Of a stretch of 64,000 nt of DNA, positions 59,480 to 64,000 are shown one piece after another. The stretch spans positions 56,329-120,328 of the forward strand of contig JACKNZ010000011.1 in assembly GCA_024234595.1 (NCBI GenBank), read 5' to 3'. This DNA is from Moraxellaceae bacterium. Lineage in GTDB: Bacteria; Pseudomonadota; Gammaproteobacteria; Pseudomonadales; Moraxellaceae. The position numbers were made by a program, and so were the translations under genes. The stretch's first letter is position 1. Each line of letters starts with the position of its first letter. The notes beneath the pieces were generated by a model. The model did not search any database. It saw only the letters and a program-made list of their open reading frames with translations, and was not told where the DNA came from.

Positions 59480-60591
59480 TGCAATTTAATTTACTAGCCA
59501 CCGATGGCCTTGCGCGTCGTGGCGAATTGACCTTGCAACATGGCAAGGTACAAACACCAGCGTTTATGCCTGTAGGGACTTATGGCACGGTTAAGGGGAT
59601 GTTTCCGAGTGACATCAAAACTATTGGTGCCGATATTATTTTGGGCAATACCTTTCATTTATGGTTACGTCCTACTACCGAAGTGATTAAACATTTTGGC
59701 GGTTTGCACAAGTTTATTAACTGGGATAAGCCAATTTTGACCGATTCAGGTGGCTTTCAGGTGTTTAGCTTGGGCGCATTGCGTAAAATCAGCGAAGAAG
59801 GGGTTAAGTTTCAATCGCCGATTGATGGCTCAAAAGTGTTTTTAACCCCCGAAATCTCCATGCAAATTCAACGCGAGTTAAATTCTGACATTGTGATGAT
59901 TTTTGATGAATGTACGCCCTATCCTGCCACCGAAAAAGAAGCACGAGACTCGATGGAGTTAAGTTTGCGCTGGGCGGCACGTTGCAAAACAGCGCACGAG
60001 GGTAATCCCAATGCTTTATTTGGCATTGTACAAGGCGGTATGTACGAGAATCTGCGTGATGTATCTTTAGCTGGCTTACTAGATATTGGTTTTGATGGTT
60101 ATGCCATTGGCGGCTTGTCGGTAGGTGAACCCAAAGACGAAATGTTGAAAATTCTCGACCACGTCCCCACTAAATTACCCCAAGACAAACCGCGTTATTT
60201 GATGGGTGTGGGTAAGCCCGAAGACATTGTTGAAGCGGTGCGCCGTGGCGTGGATATGTTTGATTGCGTCATGCCCACCCGTAATGCCCGTAATGGTCAT
60301 TATTTTGTCACTAATGGCGTAGTGCGTATTCGTAATAGTCAGTACAAAACCGACCAAGCCCCCATAGATGAGCATTGCGACTGCTATGCTTGCCTTAACT
60401 TTTCGCGTGCCTATTTACATCATTTAGACAAATGTGGCGAGATGTTGGGCGCAATGTTAGGCACACTACACAACCTGCGTTACTACCAGCGTTTAATGGC
60501 AGGTTTGCGTACCGCGATTGAAAACGGTACATTGAGCGACTTTGTGGCGGACTTTTATGCGCGCCGTGATTTACCTGTTCCTGCACTTTAA
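59479..60591 (+). CDS. tgt: Queuine tRNA-ribosyltransferase (tRNA-guanine transglycosylase)
   Basis: Tgt swaps G34 for preQ1 in tRNAs with GUN anticodons, just before QueA in the queuosine pathway. The 370-residue TIM barrel has 'TDSGGFQVFSLG' (near residues 90-101, with a catalytic Asp), 'GLSVGEP' (near 213), 'DMFDCVMPTRNARNG' (near 260, nucleophile Asp) and the zinc site 'CDCYACLNFSRAYLHH'. It is coupled to queA by a 1-nt overlap. Confidence 0.97.
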   Translation: MQFNLLATDGLARRGELTLQHGKVQTPAFMPVGTYGTVKGMFPSDIKTIGADIILGNTFHLWLRPTTEVIKHFGGLHKFINWDKPILTDSGGFQVFSLGALRKISEEGVKFQSPIDGSKVFLTPEISMQIQRELNSDIVMIFDECTPYPATEKEARDSMELSLRWAARCKTAHEGNPNALFGIVQGGMYENLRDVSLAGLLDIGFDGYAIGGLSVGEPKDEMLKILDHVPTKLPQDKPRYLMGVGKPEDIVEAVRRGVDMFDCVMPTRNARNGHYFVTNGVVRIRNSQYKTDQAPIDEHCDCYACLNFSRAYLHHLDKCGEMLGAMLGTLHNLRYYQRLMAGLRTAIENGTLSDFVADFYARRDLPVPAL

Positions 60592-60606
60592 TAGAGAGAT
60601 AAAACC

Positions 60607-60981
60607 ATGAGTTTTTTTATTGCCGATGCCTATGCTAACGCACCTGCTGCTGCACAAGAGCCGTCTGCATTTGCCAATATAGCCATGTTGGTAGTGTTTA
60701 TGTTGGTGTTTTACTTTTTATTATGGCGGCCTCAAGCCAAGCGTCAAAAAGAACATCAAGCTTTAATGTCTGACTTGCAAAAAGGGGACGAAATTGTGTT
60801 TGCAGGGGGATTATTAGGTAAGATTAAAAACGTTGATGAAGACTATGCTCTAGTCGAAATTAACGATAATTTGTCGGTAAAAATCCAAAAAGCCTCGGTC
60901 ATTGCCACTTTACCCTCAGGCACACTCAAAGGCATTGGTACAGGTGGCAGTAGCACCAACCTTAAAAAAGACGAAAAATAA
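60607..60981 (+). CDS. yajC: Preprotein translocase auxiliary subunit YajC
   Basis: YajC binds SecDF and the translocase, and also AcrB in E. coli. The 124-residue protein has one transmembrane helix (about residues 26-44), followed by 'WRPQAKRQKEHQALMSDLQKGDE' and a small beta-rich domain. A hydrophilic Ala-rich segment precedes the helix. It starts 15 nt after tgt. Confidence 0.95.
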   Translation: MSFFIADAYANAPAAAQEPSAFANIAMLVVFMLVFYFLLWRPQAKRQKEHQALMSDLQKGDEIVFAGGLLGKIKNVDEDYALVEINDNLSVKIQKASVIATLPSGTLKGIGTGGSSTNLKKDEK

Positions 60982-60992
60982 ACCCGATTAAC

Positions 60993-61025
60993 ACCACCGA
61001 TTGCCACGCAAACGGTGGTTTTTTT
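60993..61025 (+). terminator. Terminator-like hairpin between yajC and secD
   Basis: ACCACCG (60993-60999) pairs with CGGTGGT (61013-61019), and T6-7 follows. The loop is 13 nt. It would cut transcription within the operon unless a promoter exists or read-through is high, setting secDF below tgt-yajC. Confidence 0.6.
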
Positions 61026-61045
61026 ACTATCACGAAAGAAAAACT

Positions 61046-62908
61046 ATGCGTTACCCCACTTGGAAATACATATTGATTGTATTCGTGCTGTGTATCAGTG
61101 CGATTTATTCTTTGCCCAATTTATATCCCGATGAGCCTGCAATCCAAATTTCGGGGGCTAACGCAGGTATCAAAGCTGACCAAGCTGTTCTTACACAAGC
61201 TGAATCAGCCCTCAAACAATCAGGGCTTAGTTATCACGGCTCACAAGTACAAGCCAAAGGCGTGTTATTGCGTGTGCAAAATAGTGATGCACAACTTAAA
61301 GCCCAAGCCGCCATTAAACGTGCATTAGGTGATAGCTATGTGGTGGCTTTAAACCTTGCGCCAACCACGCCAAGCTGGTTGTTAAGCCTCAAAGCTGCGC
61401 CCATGAAATTGGGTTTGGACTTACGCGGCGGTGTTCACTTTTTGTTAGAAGTGGATATGTCCAAAATTTTAGAACAACGTCAAGAAACCTATACCGCCGA
61501 TATTAAAGGCAAATTACGCGAAGCTAAAATTGCCTATCGTACCGTGAGTGATGTGCCTAATGGTTTAAGCATTAAGTTTGAAAAAGAAGATGAACGCGAC
61601 AAAGCCAAAGAGTTGTTATCGGCCGAGTATCGTGAATTTGTGATGGTCGCGGCAGCACGCGAAGGAGCATTTTATTTAGATTTAGGTTTTAGTCCGCAAA
61701 AGCTCAAAGAATTTTCGGATTATGCCATTGAGCAAAACCTGACCACCTTGCGTAATCGGGTCAATGAATTAGGTGTGGCCGAAGCGGTGGTGCAGCGTCA
61801 AGGGGCTAACCGTATCGTGGTGCAATTACCCGGTGTGCAAGACACCGCCGAAGCCAAGCGTGTGTTGGGTCGTACCGCAACTTTAGAATTTAGATTTGTC
61901 GATTGGGAAAACCAAGCCAGTGCTGATGGTTTTGCACCAGCAGGCACCGAACTGTTTACCATGCACAAAACCAATGAACCTGTGTTGTTACAACGTAAAA
62001 AAATTGTCACAGGCGACCGCGTAGTCAATGCCCAATCGGGTTTTGATGAATACTCTAATCCTCAAGTCAACATTAGCCTAGACAGTCGTGGCGGCAAAAT
62101 GATGGCCGATGCCACGCGTGATAATGTCGGCAAACAAATGGCGGTATTATTTGTTGAGCATAAACAACGCATTAAGTTTATGACTGACGAAAACGGCAAA
62201 AGCATCGAAATTCGTGAGCCGTATGTCGAAAAGAATGTTATTAACCGAGCTACCGTGCAGTCGATGCTTGGCTCTAGCTTTAGAATCACAGGTTTAGACT
62301 CACCCGAAGAAGGTCGCGAATTGGCCTTGTTATTACGTGCAGGTGCTTTAGCTGCTCCGATGTATTTTGTCGAAGAACGCACCATTGGCCCAAGTCTCGG
62401 TCAAGATAATATTGATAAAGGTTTGTTATCAACCCAAGTGGGTTTTGGGGCGGTTGCCTTGTTTATGTTGGTGTTTTATCGGGTATTTGGCATTGTGGCT
62501 AACATTGCTTTATTTATGAACGTAGCAATGATGATTGCGGTGATGTCGGCGATTGGTGCGGCCTTAAGTTTACCGGGTATTGCAGGTATCGTTTTAACAG
62601 TAGGTATGGCGGTGGATGCTAACGTATTGATTTTTGAAAGAATACGCGAAGAGTTGAGGGCAGGGCAGTCTCCTCAAGGGGCGATTATTGCAGGTTATGA
62701 CCGAGCTTATACCACGATTTTAGACGCAAACTTAACTACCTTGATTGTGGCTTTTATTTTGTTTGCCGTAGGCACAGGGCCAGTTAAAGGTTTTGCCGTC
62801 ACCTTGTCGATTGGTATTATTTGCTCGATGTTTACTGCCATTACCGTCACTCGCGCAGTGGTACAAATTATTTATGGTAACCGTCGTGTTGCCAAGTTAA
62901 GTATTTAA
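61046..62908 (+). CDS. secD: Protein translocase subunit SecD
   Basis: SecD with SecF uses the proton gradient to pull proteins out of SecYEG on the periplasmic side. The 620-residue protein has an N-terminal transmembrane helix, a large periplasmic P1 domain with 'LGLDLRGGVHFLLEVD' (near residue 127) and five C-terminal helices with 'GMAVDANVLIFERIREE' (near residue 520). The ATG at 61046 gives 'MRYPTWKYILIVF'; an earlier in-frame start at 61001 lies in the hairpin. Confidence 0.97.
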   Translation: MRYPTWKYILIVFVLCISAIYSLPNLYPDEPAIQISGANAGIKADQAVLTQAESALKQSGLSYHGSQVQAKGVLLRVQNSDAQLKAQAAIKRALGDSYVVALNLAPTTPSWLLSLKAAPMKLGLDLRGGVHFLLEVDMSKILEQRQETYTADIKGKLREAKIAYRTVSDVPNGLSIKFEKEDERDKAKELLSAEYREFVMVAAAREGAFYLDLGFSPQKLKEFSDYAIEQNLTTLRNRVNELGVAEAVVQRQGANRIVVQLPGVQDTAEAKRVLGRTATLEFRFVDWENQASADGFAPAGTELFTMHKTNEPVLLQRKKIVTGDRVVNAQSGFDEYSNPQVNISLDSRGGKMMADATRDNVGKQMAVLFVEHKQRIKFMTDENGKSIEIREPYVEKNVINRATVQSMLGSSFRITGLDSPEEGRELALLLRAGALAAPMYFVEERTIGPSLGQDNIDKGLLSTQVGFGAVALFMLVFYRVFGIVANIALFMNVAMMIAVMSAIGAALSLPGIAGIVLTVGMAVDANVLIFERIREELRAGQSPQGAIIAGYDRAYTTILDANLTTLIVAFILFAVGTGPVKGFAVTLSIGIICSMFTAITVTRAVVQIIYGNRRVAKLSI

Positions 62909-62919
62909 GGAGACGCATT

Positions 62920-63852
62920 GTGGAAGAAAAAATTATTCGCTTTATGCGTTTTCGTACCCCAATGGCGATTTTGTCGTTTTTGGTGGTGTTGGTAGGTGTA
63001 GTCTCTATCTTTATCAAAGGGCTTAACTTGGGCTTGGATTTTACAGGCGGTACCTCGGTTGAATTGGCTTATGTCAAACCTGTTGAACAAATGGCCGTGC
63101 AAGAAGCTCTCGAAAAAGCAGGAATTAAAGACACGGTGGTACAGCATTTAGGCACAGCAAGTCATGTGCTTATTCGTATGCCTCCCCAAGAAAAAGCAGG
63201 TGGCGAGATTGGTCAACGGGTACTACAAGCCGCTCAATTTGACAGTCAAAATCCTGCTACTTTGCGCCAAGTGGATTCGGTTGGTTCGCAAGTGGGTGAC
63301 GAGCTTTACACTCAGTCATTACTAGCGGTCGGGTTGTCATTATTTTTAATGATGGTCTATGTGGCTGTTCGTTTCCGCTTTAAGTTTGCAGTCGGTGCAG
63401 TGATTTCGCTAGTACATGATACCTTGTTTACTGTAGGTGTGTTTTCGTTAATGGGTTGGCCATTCGATTTAACAGTATTAGCGGCGGTGTTGGCGTTAAT
63501 TGGTTACTCACTCAACGATACCATTGTGGTGTTTGACCGTGTGCGCGAAAACTTTAGACGCTTGCGTCGTGCTGACCCTGTTGAAATTATTGATATTTCA
63601 CTCACCGAAACCTTACGCCGTACCATTATGACCGTGGCAACCGTGGTGATAGTGGTGATTGCCTTGTTATTTTTGGGTGGCACTGCACTTAAATGGTTCT
63701 CGGTAGCTTTATTGGTTGGTTTGTTTGCAGGGACTTACTCCTCTATTTATATTGCTACTAGCTATGCTTTAGCGATGGGTTTAAGTAAAGAAGACTTTAT
63801 TATTAAACCTAAAGAAGAGTTTGTGGAAGAAGGGGATACCAGTCAACAGTAA
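62920..63852 (+). CDS. secF: Protein translocase subunit SecF
   Basis: SecF partners SecD. The 310-residue protein has six helices, 'GLNLGLDFTGGTSVEL' (near residues 30-45) and 'LIGYSLNDTIVVFDRVRENFR' (near residues 195-215). Translation starts at GTG with AGGAGA upstream, 11 nt after secD. Confidence 0.97.
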   Translation: MEEKIIRFMRFRTPMAILSFLVVLVGVVSIFIKGLNLGLDFTGGTSVELAYVKPVEQMAVQEALEKAGIKDTVVQHLGTASHVLIRMPPQEKAGGEIGQRVLQAAQFDSQNPATLRQVDSVGSQVGDELYTQSLLAVGLSLFLMMVYVAVRFRFKFAVGAVISLVHDTLFTVGVFSLMGWPFDLTVLAAVLALIGYSLNDTIVVFDRVRENFRRLRRADPVEIIDISLTETLRRTIMTVATVVIVVIALLFLGGTALKWFSVALLVGLFAGTYSSIYIATSYALAMGLSKEDFIIKPKEEFVEEGDTSQQ

Positions 63853-63873
63853 ACAGCTATCAGGTTGCTTTTA

Positions 63874-63935
63874 ACTCAGGACTTAAGTGCTTTTTCTAAA
63901 ATAGTGCATTTTGTGGGCAAATAAGCGATAGCAGC
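63874..63935. repeat. Palindromic repeat, copy C (central deletion form)
   Basis: ACTCAGGACTTA (from 63874), TTTTGTG and CAAATAAGCGATA match the reverse complement of 8191-8290, with equal spacing over the first 42 nt and then a gap of about 30 nt relative to copy A. It lies just after secF. Confidence 0.65.
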
Positions 63936-63965
63936 TTGAATAATTTGACGGATTGTTCAAGCTGC
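63931..63965. other. Perfect 10-bp inverted repeat after secF
   Basis: GCAGCTTGAA (63931-63940) pairs with TTCAAGCTGC (63956-63965) around a 15-nt loop. No T-tract follows. It overlaps the end of repeat copy C and borders the tandem repeat. Confidence 0.6.
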
Positions 63966-64000
63966 TAACTGCTAACTGCTAACTGCTAACTGCTAACTGC
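63966..64000. repeat. 7-bp tandem repeat (TAACTGC)n, cut by the window edge
   Basis: Five exact copies of TAACTGC run to the last base of the window, and the preceding CTGC may be part of an earlier copy. The array may go on beyond the window. It lies outside any gene seen here. Confidence 0.85.

Overview
The window reads as chromosomal DNA of a gammaproteobacterium, most likely Pseudomonadales and perhaps Moraxellaceae-like. This is inferred from gene order (rpe-gph-trpE; thrU-tyrU-glyT-thrT-tufB followed by tRNA-Trp-secE-nusG; an unbroken rplKAJL-rpoBC, str, S10, spc and alpha run; queA-tgt-yajC-secDF) and from protein motifs; no database was searched. Genes are densely packed and mostly on the + strand.

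Region by region: 1-4641 is the end of a type I restriction-modification locus. It holds the 3' end of hsdS, an Abi_2/HEPN-type abortive-infection gene, a small unrecognised ORF with its own promoter, and hsdR. 4691-6729 is a two-gene unit of a DUF898/YjgN-like membrane protein and an M48 metallopeptidase. 6739-9925 carries rpe, gph and trpE. 10014-12888 holds five tRNA genes, tuf copy 1, secE and nusG. 12889-23945 is the rplK-rplA-rplJ-rplL-rpoB-rpoC cluster. 23950-28459 is the str operon (rpsL, rpsG, fusA, tuf copy 2). 28494-42424 is the complete S10, spc and alpha set, including the 38-residue rpmJ. 42510-47597 is an RND efflux pair with a metallo-beta-lactamase-fold gene overlapping its end. 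47625-52856 (- strand) is a giant RTX-type protein. 53225-54952 is rtcB, preceded by an elaborate structured leader and followed by a small basic ORF. 55015-58208 holds an exported coiled-coil protein, purT, a VapBC-type toxin-antitoxin pair and an hsdS-like remnant. 58262-63852 holds tRNA-Leu, queA, tgt, yajC, secD and secF. The window ends in a stem-loop and a 7-bp tandem repeat cut by the edge.

Most of the window is core translation, transcription and secretion machinery. Its leaders match known autoregulation (L1 site, L10 leader, S10 and alpha leaders), and several promoters have GC-rich discriminators as expected for stringent control. The least expected items are: (i) a dispersed ~92-bp palindromic repeat with three diverged copies; (ii) the rtcB leader, with a 10-codon ORF, mutually exclusive pairings and two terminator-like hairpins; (iii) a perfect hairpin inside the 3' end of the small gene after rtcB; (iv) the Abi gene, small ORF and opposite-strand terminator inside the hsd operon; (v) an 11-bp perfect hairpin between rpoB and rpoC; (vi) an attenuator-like structure at the 5' end of the rpsL leader.
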